Shown here in pieces: positions 42,215 to 54,300 of a DNA stretch of 64,000 nt. The DNA is from Zasmidium citrigriseum (Eukaryota; Ascomycota; Dothideomycetes; Mycosphaerellales; Mycosphaerellaceae), in assembly GCA_002786025.1 (NCBI GenBank), contig NHNW01000058.1, positions 310,001 through 374,000 of the forward strand. The letters are read 5' to 3'. The number at the start of each line of letters is the position of its first letter. Within the stretch, counting starts at the first letter, position 1. A program made the translations under genes and the position numbers. The notes below the pieces were generated by a model, which worked only from the letters and a program-made list of their open reading frames with translations, ran no database searches and was not told where the DNA came from.

Positions 42215-44504
42215 TCAGATCCCCGAGTCTGTCTGTGCGTAGTACGAGTTCGTAGGGAAATACTCGTCCCAAGCCGCACACTGACTTTCGTAGTCAGACG
42301 GCAGAGGATCAATATCGAGCATGTTCGCCCGGTTCTCAATGAACTGAACAGCGAAGCCCTCATCGGCGTGCCACGCCTAGTATCAAGTCAGCAAAATACA
42401 ACATCACATGTCAAAAAAGGAGTATTGACTCACAATATGACAATGCATCAACCAAGCCCCGGGATTATTCGTCTGAAACGCCAAAGCCAACCACCCATTC
42501 GTCGGCAACATAGCCACATCCCTCCTCATAGGATTCTCATAATTCAACCCTTCCGCATCAGCCTCCGTCCACGCGCTCGTGCCCCAGCCCAGAACATAAA
42601 AATCATGACCGTGGAGATGGATCGGGTGGGGGATGTTGACGGTGAAAGGACTGCCGATTCCTTCGGTTATGACCCAGTATGTCCACTGGCCTTCGGTGGG
42701 GAGCTCGATGGCGCCGGAGCGGGACCCCATGTCTGTTACGCCGTCGCGGACGGAGGAGAGGGATGGGTTGGACCAGTCGACCCTCAGGGGCGTGCCGTTG
42801 ACTTGCCAGTAGAGGGTTAGGGAGCCGTCGGCCGCGGTGGATTGGTTGATTGCTGTGTCGAGTTGTTCGAAGTTGGATACGATTTCGCCTTGCGGGACGT
42901 AGGAGTTCCAGTAAGGGATGAGTTGCGTCTCGTCGGTGCAGCGCATGGTGTAGGCGGTGGCTGTGCTGATGGGGGTCTCGGTCTCGTGGCCCTCGTAGGA
43001 GAAGATGGAGAGGATGTTGCCGTTTTGGAAGTTGGAACCGCAACCGGCGGCGTCTTGCGATTCGGCGCGGAACCAGTAGCTGCCTGGGGCTTGGTCGGCG
43101 GTGATGATCACGTCGTAGCGTTGGCCGATGCCGATGAAGATCCAGCTGGTGTTGTAGGGGACTATGGGGACGAAGTCGGCGGAGATGACGGTCATGGTGT
43201 GGCCGTCGAGGGAGAAGGCGAAGTGGTTGTCTACGGCGGTGTTGATGACGCGGAGACGATGTCTCATGCCTGCTCGGAGGATTGTTTGGGCGTAGGCACC
43301 ACCATTAGCAGAGACCATAGTGCCGTTGATCAAGCCGTTGTCTGCTGTAGGCGCAAGAGCGTTCTGGTGCATGGCTCGGGATGAGACAACGTAGATACCG
43401 GGGTAGTACACGTCAGTGATGGGAAGTGGTCCGAGGTCCTCTTCGTAGTCTGCCGTTGCCGGACCGTAGATGACAATCGGGCCCAGGACTCCATCACCGT
43501 ACTGAGCCGAAAAATGCGAGTGATACCAAGAGGTGCCATACTGAGTAGCCTGGAGAGTGTACGTCTTGCTGCCTCCTGGAGCAATAGGACATTCTGTCAC
43601 TCCTGGAACACCATCCTGAACGTTGTCCTGGAACAGACGCATTCCGTGCCAGTGGATCGAAGTGCTTGACTGAATGTTAGCCATCATCCAACAATCTCAT
43701 TCTTCTTCCAACTCACCCATTGTCCTCCATCTCATTATGCACCGTAATCTCAATGGTATCACCCCAGTTCGCATAAATGGTCGGACCAGGATACTGCCCA
43801 TTGATAGCGAAACCCTGCCTCTCGAATCCATCCGGCGCAAGCGTAGTATTCGTAATAGTAAGATCGTAGGTCACAACTCTGCCCGTGTTCGGCCAGTCCT
43901 CATCAAAGTCAGTATCAATCGAATAACCACCGCTCCAGCAACCCCGCGAGTTGGGTCCGTTCGTACACGTCGAGCTCGGAGCACTCGTCGACGTCGTCGA
44001 AGATGCCGTCGTGGTCGTCGAAGTCCCGGTCTGCTGCCAGGTGTTCGAGACAGTCGCGGTAGTGCTGCAATCCGTGGGCACTGTATAGCTGTGATTCGGG
44101 TCTGCTTCCCAGGTAATCGTGCCGTCTGTGCCGATGCGGATGAATTTGTAGTTGATTTGTGTTCCGGGAGTCAAAGAGACTGTCGTGCTCCAGACCGGGT
44201 TGTCTGCCGTGTATTGGTCTGCTGAAAGAGCGACTGCGCTCGCAGTATCCCAATTGCCCAGCGCATCGATAGATCCAACTAATTGAACACTCTCGCCCCA
44301 AAGTGTTGTAACAAGCTCGTTGAAAGTCACGGCAACATCTCCGCATTGCCGTGCTTGATGATGTGAAGTAGATCTTCTTCTGTCGAATGATATCGGTTTC
44401 GAAGGTTGAAATGGTGTTGCGACTCGTTTTCCATCATTGGAGAAAGGTGAAGCGGCAACAGGCGCAAGCAATGCCGCCCAATTAAAGATTGATTGTAACC
44501 GCAT
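42215..44504 (-). CDS. Secreted laccase (multicopper oxidase) with N-terminal CBM20
   Basis: Oxidises phenols with reduction of O2 to water. Exons 44504-43717, 43664-42434, 42376-42215 give 726 residues. The start at 44504 gives a signal peptide (FNWAALLAPVAASP). Residues about 54-157 are a starch-binding CBM20: VAVTFNE, GSIDALGNWD, NPVWSTTVSL, INYKFIR and ITWEADPNHSYTVP, with both starch-stacking Trp. A Ser/Thr linker follows (158-179). The asco-laccase part starts CTNGPNSRGCW and has all four copper motifs: HWHG, WYHSHFSAQYGDG, HPIHLHGHDF and HCHIAWHADEG. The first intron must end at CAAG (43665), restoring NGTSIHWHG; the second (57 bases) joins HCHI to AWHADEG. A CBM20 at the front of a laccase is unusual. 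Confidence 0.92.
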
Positions 44505-45161
44505 ATTGAACGAAGAAAACAAATGCAAGCGATAAGATCATTAAAGAAGCAGTAGTGAGTAGGTCTGCAAAAGAAGAAGTTGACGAGGCAGCAAAGAAGT
44601 AAAACCTACCATCGAAAGAAAGGGAGAGAGAGAACCGAACCAGCGTTTGAGACCGCGACGTCAGGTATATCAATTCCGTTCGCGTTGCCACGAGGCGGTG
44701 GATCCTCCGCTCGTTTGTCTGAAAGCGCGCCTTGCGGCCTCGAGCGTATCATCTCGCCATGCTGGTGGATTCGGTCGGAACGGGTTTTTGTTGTGATACG
44801 AAGCGAATGTGTCTGAAGATAGCAGCAGTGCGACTGTGTTGCCCGGCAGAAAATTTCGCTTGCAGCGCCTCTCCTGGGCTCGTGCAGTAGCCTCGCTGCA
44901 GTCTGTCTGGGATATAGAGTAAGGAGACAGATCCGATAGCCGCTTGCACGGCGCTTCTCACCGGGCCGTTGCAGTCGGGAGGAATTCGGAGGAACGGCTG
45001 TCGTTAAACGGTGGCGATAGATGTGGTGGTGTAGAAATTTTGAACGGTGGACCTGAGTCGGATAGTTGGAAGGTGTAGTTCGGTTGTGGAGAGCGGTCAG
45101 CGAAAATCTCGACTCCTTTCTTGGTCGCTTGGTCACCACAGAAACGATCGTGTCAATCCAT
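44505..45161. other. intergenic, laccase promoter side
   Basis: Promoter of the laccase and 3' flank of the GMC oxidase. Purine-rich (GAAAGAAAGGGAGAGAG) near 44600. No gene seen. Confidence 0.5.
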
Positions 45162-47114
45162 CTATGATCCCTGACCCCAGCGACCCACTGCGTTTGAGCC
45201 GCATTCGTGACCCACCTCCTCCGTTCTCGACTTGCCCTTTATGATCACTGCTGCTCGCTCGGCGACAGCATACAGCGTGCTACAAGCTACGTCAACGACA
45301 CCCTCCTTGGGGAAACAGTGTGGCGGGAAAAAGGGACCCTTACCTCGTCAAGTGGCCATTGATCTGGAATGGTAGCACACTCGCATCGACAACACGCACG
45401 TTTTGTGTTCCGTACACGATCAGCTCTTCCGAGCACACCCCACCGAGCTCGTGGCTCATCATGGCACAGGTGGATACCGGGTGGTTGTTGGGCGTATCTC
45501 GTGTCTTGTCAGCTCCGCGGCTTTCGGCAGCGATTCGATAGTGAGACAATAGTACTTACAGCTCTTCTTTAAAAAGGGTAACCACTCCTCCACTCCTGCT
45601 CCATTGGGAACGACAGTGGTGTTCGGTGTGATGTCCGCTCCGGTGTATTGGCTGAGTGGTCCCGAATGGAAGGCTCGCCTGACCAGATTCGCGATCGCCG
45701 TCTGTGCGATGGCATCCCAATCCAGCATGAAGAAGTTCGGATTGATGTGCGGTGTGTCAGTGGTGTTTGTGCTGCTGATGTGCGTGCTCCCGCGCGAGAA
45801 AGGTAGCAACAACCAGAACGCTGCAAGTATGTTCGTCTTGGACGGTACGGTCAGGATTTCGCCCACCGGGATGTTCTTGTTAAAGATCAGGTCTGCTTGA
45901 ATGCGGAGCTGCTTCTCCACCACATCTGCAGTGGTAGCATTATTCGACTGGGCCACAATTGTCGCAGCATATGCAGGGATCTGCTTCCTGACATGCGATG
46001 CAACATTCGAAGTGTTGGCACCAAAGAGGTCTGATGCCGTTGGATAAGTCACGAAAGGCGTATAGCCTGTCCAGTTCGTGCTCGCGTTGGCCATAATCAC
46101 AACATTTGGTTGATCTTGCAGATTGTCACCCACGGCCGGGAGAGCACGCTTCACTTCGATACCCATCTTTCCGAGAACTTGTGGGTTGCCGACTCCTGAG
46201 CGTTCCAGCATACCAGGCGACTTGTGTGAGCCCGCGGACAGAATGACTTCTCGCCTGGCTTTGACAATGCTCGACTTTCCATTGACGGACTGGACATGGA
46301 CTCCAACCGCCTTGAGCTTCGATCCGCCATATCCCGAAGTCGATTTCTCCCACTCAATCTTGTCACCCAGCGTACTAGTGAGCAGATGCAGATTCGGCCG
46401 GCCCTCAATAGCATAAAGATAGCTCCTCGCAGCATCCGAACGAATCTCCAACTCAGCATTGATCGTGCTCGGGAAGACAGAGAACCCATGAATATCTCCA
46501 GTAGACTGATCCTTATTATACGGTATACCAAGGTTCTGGAACGTCTCATTGAGCACAAAATGCGCATTTCCGCCCATGGTGTAATTGCTCCATCCCACAC
46601 CCACATGGCCGTCCAGGCCATGAGCGGATGGCTCATACTCGACGCCTTTCGCCACGAGATCCGGTGTTGGTCGATAGAAGCGCTCACTCTCCAGATAATA
46701 CGGCCAGAGCGAGTCCCAGTTCCAGCCTTTATTCCCCACGTCTTCCCACGCATCGATCTGCGCTCTTGATGCCCGCACGTACGTGGCGCCATTGATGGTG
46801 CTCGAGCCTCCGAGGGCTTTCCCGGCATTGTAAGTCAGGACTCTGCCGTCTGTGTACTCTTGAGGTACACTCTGGTAGGCCCAGTCGATCGAGGTCCCGT
46901 AATTGACGAAGAAATTCTCAATCTGAGTGACGTTGTAGGAGTTCTTTACAGATTCTCCGGCTTCGATGACGGCGACTGTCACGTTGGGATCTTCTGTAAG
47001 TCGATTCGCGAGCACCAGGCCACAGGTGCCGCCGCCGACTATGACATAGTCGTAGGCATCTTGATGGTTGGCGAGAGCTGCCGGCAGGGCGAAGAAAGCG
47101 AGTGTTGGACGCAT
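45162..47114 (-). CDS. Secreted GMC oxidoreductase (glucose oxidase-like)
   Basis: FAD enzyme that oxidises an alcohol or sugar, often making H2O2. Exons 47114-45560, 45497-45344, 45279-45162 give 608 residues. ATG at 47114 gives a signal peptide (MRPTLAFFALPAALA); the longer open frame starts only with GTG. Landmarks: FAD-binding DYVIVGGGTCGLVLANRLTE, GMC signature 1 GKALGGSSTINGATYVRA, signature 2 GSHKSPGMLERSGVG, catalytic NNHPVSTCAM and NGHLTSTLYAVAERAA. The two 3' introns (62 and 64 bases) end at CACGAG and TTGTAG; both are needed to keep the catalytic His pair in frame. Many NXT/S sequons fit secretion. Glucose oxidase, aryl-alcohol oxidase or a relative cannot be told apart by eye. Confidence 0.9.
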
Positions 47115-47536
47115 GGCGACCTGGTGATACACAGCACTCCAGAGGGAAGCAAAGCAGTCCCCAATGAGGACGAGAAGCAGGCTATACATACCGTTCGCGT
47201 CCCATTTTTCTGCTAATGCCACTTCGCAATGCCTTCCGAAACGGTAGCGATCATCGGCCGCGTGCTGGCCATGTGGAGAGCGGTCTCTCCTGCCTCCGCG
47301 GCCATTTCGCCAGTCTCTCCATCAATGTAACATCAGACAGAGGCATTGACGGCAAGTCTGCTTGTACGTGACTATGTCGTCTGCTGGAGAGAAAGGAAGC
47401 AAAAAGGAGAGCAAGATCTCATCTGCAGTGAGATCCGATCAGCGGGGCTCCACATTTCGGGCCGACGAGACGAACCCCAACCTCCAGCTCTCGAGCTTCA
47501 AGTTCACTTCCCTCACATCAACCCCATCTTCACACA
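47115..47536. promoter_or_regulatory. divergent promoter region (GMC oxidase / rhodanese-like)
   Basis: 422 bases between divergent starts. No specific site recognised. Confidence 0.4.
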
Positions 47537-48178
47537 ATGGCCTCCTCCAAAGCAGTAGAACCCACCACCCAAAATGCCGAACCCCCCTGGCACGCCTCCT
47601 TCCCCCAACCAACCCTCACCCCAGACTCCTTCCCCGCCCGCCGCGCCCTAATGGTCCTCTCCCTCAAAATCGCCTCCCTCCTAATAATCGACGTCCGCCG
47701 CACCGACTACGTCGGCGGCAGCATCCGTGGCTCCCTAAACATTCCCGCAAACGGATTTTATTGGAATCGCGGGATTCTGTACGAGCTAGCGTACAAAGCG
47801 GACATGGAATGGGTGGTTTTTACTTGCGGGAGCTCGAGTGAAGGGGGCAGGGCTTGGAGGTGTGCGGGGTGGTTTTTGGAGTGGGTGAGGGAGGTTGTGG
47901 GGGATAAGGATATGCAGGTTTGTGTGCTTGAGGGGGGCGTTAAGGGGTGGGTTAGGAGGGGACCTGAGTATAGGGAGTTTATGGATGGGTTTGTGGAGGG
48001 GGAGTGGGAGGGGGTGCTTGAAGAGGGGAAGAAGGAGGAGAAAAAGACGGCTGCAGTACAGTCGGCTGAGCAGGCCGGGACTGTCAAGTCGGATGCTGAG
48101 AGTGCTGCGAAGGCCGCGGAGGAAACTGGCGAGGTGAAAGAGAAGGTTTGGTCTTTTGAGGCCATGATGAATGATTGA
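47537..48178 (+). CDS. Rhodanese-like domain protein (Cdc25/Acr2 type)
   Basis: 213 residues, single exon. The rhodanese fold is recognised by LLIIDVRRTDYVGGSIRGSL then NIPA, and an active-site loop VVFTCGSSSEGGRAWRCAGW, where the Cys and downstream Arg resemble the P-loop of arsenate reductase/Ibp1-type enzymes. The last 70 residues are a Lys/Glu/Ala-rich tail, probably disordered. Activity could be phosphatase, arsenate reductase or sulfurtransferase; the loop is one or two residues longer than in yeast Acr2, so activity is uncertain. Codon use shifts from C-ending in the first third to G/T-rich later. Confidence 0.8.
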   Translation: MASSKAVEPTTQNAEPPWHASFPQPTLTPDSFPARRALMVLSLKIASLLIIDVRRTDYVGGSIRGSLNIPANGFYWNRGILYELAYKADMEWVVFTCGSSSEGGRAWRCAGWFLEWVREVVGDKDMQVCVLEGGVKGWVRRGPEYREFMDGFVEGEWEGVLEEGKKEEKKTAAVQSAEQAGTVKSDAESAAKAAEETGEVKEKVWSFEAMMND

Positions 48179-48318
48179 GACAATGTCGTTTCAATTTGTA
48201 CACTTGCAAAACGACACCTGCGAGCAAGCGATTTGGAACGCTACACGACGCGGAACGCTCAGAACGAGGACCACATCCAGCCAAACGCAACGATGCGATT
48301 GCGACTTTCGTTCTTTCC

Positions 48319-49932
48319 CTACGACGAGGTCTTCATAGCTCCACACGCACTGCACGTCCACCATCGATGCTCCATGAATGCGCCGCAATTGCACTTCCAC
48401 CCCAGGCTTTCGTTCTGCTTGGGTGGTGGCATCTCCCACTTGCCCTTGCCAAATGAAGTAGACGCGGCACCTTTCGACGGCTTTACTTCCTTCTCCAACT
48501 TCACCTTGGCATCGGCCTTCGGTTTCATGTTCGACTGGGGACGCTCAATGCCACACGCATCACAGGAGAGAAACTGCAGCGGATTGACCAGTGTGCAGAC
48601 CTCGCAAGTCCAAGAATCGTGGGAAGCATCCGGAATACTGGTGAAATCGATGAGTGGCTGGTCGTCGAGCATCTCGTGCTTGATCGGTCTTGCGGGTGTT
48701 CCATTTGTATCAGATGGAAAGGGCTCGCGCTTGATCTTGGTCTTGTCATCGATTGGGAAGGTCTGAGAGATCGTCGGCTTTGAATCCAATGGCAACGGTG
48801 GCGCTGATTGCACTCGCTCGAGGTCCGGAGAGGTTGCCGGAGGCAGGATCGGTTGAGCGATACCAGAATTCATACTTTCTTGCATCGCCCACTTCAGTTG
48901 CTCTTCTTCGCTTGGTTGATTCTGGCCCCCATTTGAAGGTGGCGGACTCGTCGGCAACGTCATGCTCGCATCGTGAAGACCATACTTCGGATCCCAGGCT
49001 AGTCCGGCACCGGATTTGGGCGGATCTTTGAAGGTTCCATTCAACTTCGCGGCTTCCTCTTCTTCCATCAATTCCATAAGAGCTTGAGCTATGGCCCTGT
49101 TGTTGGCGTCGTCCTCTTCTGCCTTTGTCTTGAATGTGTTGTTAGAAGCTTGCTCGGCTAGCTGATTGGCATCGCTTCTGCCGGAGCCGCAGCCTTTGTT
49201 GATTGTGTTCCGTCGGGTGACCTGGTCCGCGATGACTTCTCTGACGTCTCTACCGTATGCATGAAGTGGTGTACCACCTAGTCTCTGACCAGACCCTTGA
49301 CCGAGCGTTGCTTGGGTCTTGCGCTTCTCTGCACTTGCTCGAGCACGTTGGCGCATCTCATGTAATGGTGGCGGTCGTCCATAGCCAGTCCCACCGAGTT
49401 TTTTACCCTCGCCGAGGAAGCCTTCGCCAGTGTAGCCCTTGCGGACGAGAGCTTCGTGTTCGTCGCGAAGCTCATCCCATAGCTTGTGGAAATTGGAGTC
49501 GTGTTCGCCCCACACGTTGTGCGACAGCTCGTGAAGCATGGTATCGACGACCTGCTCAAGTGGCAGGAACAAGTCCGGATTGTTGTGGTACCGCAGCCGT
49601 ATGCAGATCTTGTAGCCTTTGTTGATGTTGAGACCTAGGAGGTTCTGCTCTGGCGGTAGGAACTCGGCAAGGACCTGCACTCTCCATCCGCGCTTCCTCA
49701 TGATCGGTTTGACCAGAGATGCCACCTTCCGCAGCATCGTCAAAGCAGCGTCGGCGCGTGGAAGGCCTTGCAGATGCTCATAGGTCGTGAACAGCGACTC
49801 ATGCTCCCTAAGCTGTGAGGCTGACGATCTCGAGACGCCTGATGGTCCTCCATTGTTGGACTGTCGGTTGTGGCCGCGATATCCAGGCCCCGAGTGTGGG
49901 TCACCAGGTCGGCCTGGAGGTCTCCACGACAT
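48319..49932 (-). CDS. wss1: DNA-dependent WLM metalloprotease (Wss1/SPRTN type)
   Basis: Degrades proteins crosslinked to DNA and SUMO-modified chromatin proteins. 537 residues, single exon. The WLM domain carries the zinc-binding protease motif HELSHNVWGEHDSNFH. A later WTCEVCTLVNPLQFLSCDAC is a RanBP2-type zinc finger, and a second CX1C...CSAC finger (WKCNCGAFMEHRWWTCSACG) closes the protein. The middle is disordered, Gln/Pro-rich, with acidic patches that could include SUMO- or Cdc48-binding motifs. Convergent with the rhodanese-like gene (140 bases). The start MSWRPPGRPGD matches an ATG at 49932. Confidence 0.92.
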   Translation of the reverse strand: MSWRPPGRPGDPHSGPGYRGHNRQSNNGGPSGVSRSSASQLREHESLFTTYEHLQGLPRADAALTMLRKVASLVKPIMRKRGWRVQVLAEFLPPEQNLLGLNINKGYKICIRLRYHNNPDLFLPLEQVVDTMLHELSHNVWGEHDSNFHKLWDELRDEHEALVRKGYTGEGFLGEGKKLGGTGYGRPPPLHEMRQRARASAEKRKTQATLGQGSGQRLGGTPLHAYGRDVREVIADQVTRRNTINKGCGSGRSDANQLAEQASNNTFKTKAEEDDANNRAIAQALMELMEEEEAAKLNGTFKDPPKSGAGLAWDPKYGLHDASMTLPTSPPPSNGGQNQPSEEEQLKWAMQESMNSGIAQPILPPATSPDLERVQSAPPLPLDSKPTISQTFPIDDKTKIKREPFPSDTNGTPARPIKHEMLDDQPLIDFTSIPDASHDSWTCEVCTLVNPLQFLSCDACGIERPQSNMKPKADAKVKLEKEVKPSKGAASTSFGKGKWEMPPPKQNESLGWKCNCGAFMEHRWWTCSACGAMKTSS

Positions 49933-51383
49933 GGCGATGTCTTCTGTTCTGAAAAGTGTTGCTGGCGTTCAAGGTGATGTCTTTGGCAGGTGCGAGGAAG
50001 TCGGTGCCAAGCACGAGGAAAGAGGCGCTGCGATTGATTGCCGCTTCAGATGCAAGATTATTTGTGGTCAGCTCCAGCAACGTCTAGCGAGATCTGATGT
50101 TAAATCATTCACTCGTCGATGCATGATGTCGGTGAAGGATGCGGAGATGGAAGGTGGTGCGGTGCGGGTGGCGAGCAACAACTGACGACGCGTACCAGTG
50201 GACGCCTGCCCTCCGAACCTCTTGGACCACCGCCGAAGCTCATGACAAAGCCGACACCACTCCAAACTAATCACAGGCTGCTCGAGATACAGCACCTGGG
50301 ATTGCGAAGAAGATGATGTGATTGAGGAGAAAGCACAGGATGCAAGATTCACGACTCCTCTCCATTTTGACTTTGGCGTGCCAAGACAAGATGGACTTCA
50401 TCTCCTTCCGGAACCCAAGCGGCCATGCGCATTGATCTCGCAATCTCTAGGTCTTTGACACCAGAAGACTGTTGCAAGAGAGCCTACTATGTATCTCGAA
50501 CAAGAACACCGTCAAATAGTACCTGCTCCAGTCTTTGCTGGTCTCCCTCATGAACGCGCGAATTTGGGCTGAGTCCTAGCGTTCATCCATGATGTCTTTC
50601 ACTCAAGACTATCGGCTTGCCAAAGGCGACGATTTCTATGCCAGTAAAGTTGGGGTGCTCACGAGGATGTTTTATACGTTTCGGTTGATGTTTTAGCGGC
50701 GATCTGAGGGATCTCCGGATGTGAGGCGGCACATCGCACGTGGCAAGCAAGCCACATTGCGCCTCGGTCTTCTTTGGCGACGGCTTCTTCGTCCTTTCAC
50801 TCCTGCAAGGGACTCCTCTGAAGCCCAAGGTAGGACCACGTCCACCACAGAGCGCACAGGTAAGGGTCCTCAGATCTGCTATCTCGTTCGCACTACACCA
50901 TCTTCTTTGCAGCGATCCGGAACGACGGATGCGGCTCTGGCAAAACTGCAGCGCCCTCATCGAGCGATGCGAGGGTTAGTTGAACTCTAATCTGTTCCAG
51001 CCAGACCACGTCAAAACTCACCTAACCTTCTCACATGCCGCCTTTGCGCGTGCCTCAGCAACACCTCAACAACGCCCTGTGTCTGACATTTTCCTGTGCA
51101 TCTTCTTTCCCCTCTCCATTCTCTACCCTGCCTGGCGTGATCCCTGCCCGCGAACCTTCCAGACGCGCGAGTATCCAGTCCTGTGCAACGGCCGAGTTCC
51201 GACCAGGTCCCTCCAGGCATCCCGCGGCCGCCGAATCCCTAGACTGTTTGTTTGTGTACACAGTGTTATCATACAGGATTGGATGAGGCTCGCAGACTGC
51301 GTCAGAGTGGGTGGTGCGAGCCTGGGTGCGCGCAAAACCCCGTAGTTTGCCCGCCATTGGAGATTCGCGGCGGGGATTACACA
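49933..51383. other. long intergenic, divergent promoters
   Basis: 1.45 kb between the protease and the histidine kinase starts. Small frames on both strands lack motifs. Such a long region is common before hybrid histidine kinase genes and may include a long transcribed leader. Confidence 0.5.
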
Positions 51384-54300
51384 ATGGACGCGGCGCGCTC
51401 GCGTGTATCCTTCGAAGACGGCCATGCCCAGGACAATCTCGACTCCCTCCCCGAAGACCAGGACTTCCAAGATGGCTACTTCGGTGCTAACGGCGTCGAC
51501 GATGATGACGATGAGGGAGATGAAGGCGGAACTGTCTCGCCATATTCACGACGTCGAGCGTCGCTGTCCATCCGAATACCTCCCTCCCGAGTGACCTCAG
51601 ACATCGCCTTCACGGCGTTACAATACCTGCCAATGCCTGTCCTCGTACTGTCGAGCGAAAAGACTGTAGTCCTGGCGAACGAAGCGATGGGTCGGCTGCT
51701 CGGGATTGAGCCTGGATATGAGCAAGAAGAGAACGATGCGAACATGGGCCCGTTGGAGAGGTTGACAAGTCGAGAAGAGGCAAAGAGTTATACAGACATT
51801 CTCTACGGTGCAACGCTGGCACAGCTTGGCTTCGATTTGCTCCAAAATGGCAATGCAGTTTTCGTGGCATGGGAAGAGTTCCTGGATACCATATTCGACG
51901 ATGCTTCCAGAGCGCAGTGCAGTACAACACAACTCAACACGTTCCATTCGCGGGCACGAGATAAAGACACCACCCCTACAGGGAACAGCCACAAACGCTC
52001 CGTCTCTGCCGCAAGCTCTGGAAGACTCAGCCAGATGAGCGGCACACGCACCGAGGTGCATGACGCTGCTGTCGAAGTCGTCTTCTCAACCCATCGTGAT
52101 CCCAAGACTGGACATCCCCTGGCGCACCGCAACGAAATGGCAGATCATGTTCAAGCTTCGATGATTGTTTCAGTCTGGGCCACTGAGGATGAGCAATACT
52201 TCACACTAACCTTCACAGCCTCCAGGGCAGATTCTGCACTTTCGAGCACACCTTCCTCAGAGGGCACGAAATCCACCAGCCGCACAGTGTCTCGAACAGC
52301 TACCAGCTTCTCTGCCGGCGCGCGATCAGGACTGAGCTCCTCGTCTAGCTCAAGCTCTCGTTCAGAACTTAAGAAGTCTGGGAGAGTGCAGAGCCCGCCG
52401 AGTACGACCTACGCCAGCCCGACTCAAATCCCCATCATGGACTTTCCGCCCAGAGGGCCTCCCGCAAAGGCCTCACAGACATCAGCTCCAAGCATGTTCA
52501 GCAAGAGCAACAAACTCAAGGAGGCACTGCTGAACAGTATGAACATGCCGGCCTATGCCATGTGGAAGGACGAAAGCTTTGGCATTCCCAACAAAGCTGC
52601 AATCAAGTTATTGTATCCTTGGATCGAAGACGGACAACACGACTCCAGCGAACAGGCTCGCGACTTCTTATCACGATATACCCTGTATCGGGAGGATTTC
52701 TCAGAAGAGATGCCCATGGACGAATTCCCCATCTATCGGCTTATGAGGCTACGAGAACGATTCGAGGGATATCGCGTGGGCATGTACAGTGTTAAGGACG
52801 GCAGCCAAATGGTGTTTGACACGAGCGGTGAACCTTTGCTGGACGAGAAGGGCGAGTTCCTTGGCGGAGTTGTTCTCTTCCACGATGTAACGGACTACGC
52901 CCGTACCATCACGGCAGAACGCACAAAGAACGAACGACAATTCGAGGAGATTACAAACATGATTCCGCAGCTCATTTGGCGGACGACCCCTGAAGGTGCT
53001 CACGACTACTTCTCAGACAACTGGTACACCTATACCGGCTTGTCGCCTGAAGAAAGCCTGGGCGAAGGATGGGTCAACGCTTTCCACAAAGATGATCTTG
53101 TAGCGACCGAGGCCAGGTGGAGAAACAGTCTGGCGACGGGCGATGAGTATTTGACAGAGTACCGATGTCGCTCTGCAGCTGGAGAGTGGAGGTGGATGCT
53201 CGGGAGGGCGACCGCGATGAGAAATGAGCATGGAAAGATCGTGAAATGGTTCGGCACATGCACAGAGTAAAGTTCATCTTCTTGCGCGTTTGAGACCTTG
53301 ACTGACGTTTCCTTAGCATCCATGAATTGGTCATGGCCCGCGAAGAAGCCAAACAGACGAAAGCACAGCTAGAGCAGGTTATCGAGCATGCTCAAATCAC
53401 CCTTTGGGCTGTAGACAAGGACTACAGGCTCACACTTGCAGAGGGAAAGCCCATGTCTCCAGACAAGCCTGGAAACATCATGAGTCAGGAGCCTTATCAC
53501 GGCAACAACAAATTCGTCGGAAAGACCATTTGGGAGATCTTCCAAGCGCAAGGCCGACAATCCGAACAGCCATCATTCGAGAAACCCATTAGAGATGTGA
53601 TGAGTGGCAGATTGCCGGACGAAACGATCGAGACGCAAATTTCGACGACCAAACGATGGTTCCGTACGAGACTCTATCCCTTACTTCGCCAGGAGCGAAA
53701 TGGAGGAATCGAAGGCGACCAGTATCTTGATGGTGTGGTTGGCGTGAGTATGGATGTGACCGAGCTGAGGAAGGCTGCTGAAGAGGTGGCTGAACGAGAC
53801 CGGGAGAACTCGAGGCTGATGGCTCAATCTGTTGCTGCGAAGGAGGCCAGCAAGATGAAGAGTCAGTTTCTCGCGAACATGTCTCATGAGATCCGAACGC
53901 CAATCGCTGGCGTGATCGGCATGTCTGAGTTGCTGCTCGATGATGAGACGAACAATCTCACGAAAGACCAACGGGAGTGCGCCGAGAACATCCAGCGCTC
54001 TGCTAACGGCCTCCTCACCGTCATCAACGACATTCTTGACTTTTCCAAGGTGGAAAGCGGACGACTGGATATCGAGGAAGTGCAGTTCGACCTCTCGGTC
54101 GTTATTCGCGACGTCAACAAGATGTTGAGCTTTGCTGCCGAGCGGAAGGGATTGAAATACATCGATGAGATTGAAAATCTCAAGAATTGGAAGGTTATGG
54201 GCGATCCAGGACGATTACGACAGGTCATGACGAATTTGTTGACGAATTCCATCAAGTTCACGAGCGAGGGAAGTGTCACGATGCGGGTCAAGGCGATGAA

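Noticed and set aside
42155..43384. Long plus-strand open frames (42155-42820, 42842-43384)
   Set aside because: They are antisense to the laccase copper-binding exons, lack family motifs and reflect the GC-rich codon bias of the real gene.
44505..44528. Upstream start for the laccase
   Set aside because: The frame begins with TTG there; the first ATG is at 44504 and gives a proper signal peptide.
47115..47222. N-terminal extension of the GMC oxidase
   Set aside because: The extension starts with GTG, and the ATG at 47114 is followed directly by a signal peptide and the FAD-binding motif.
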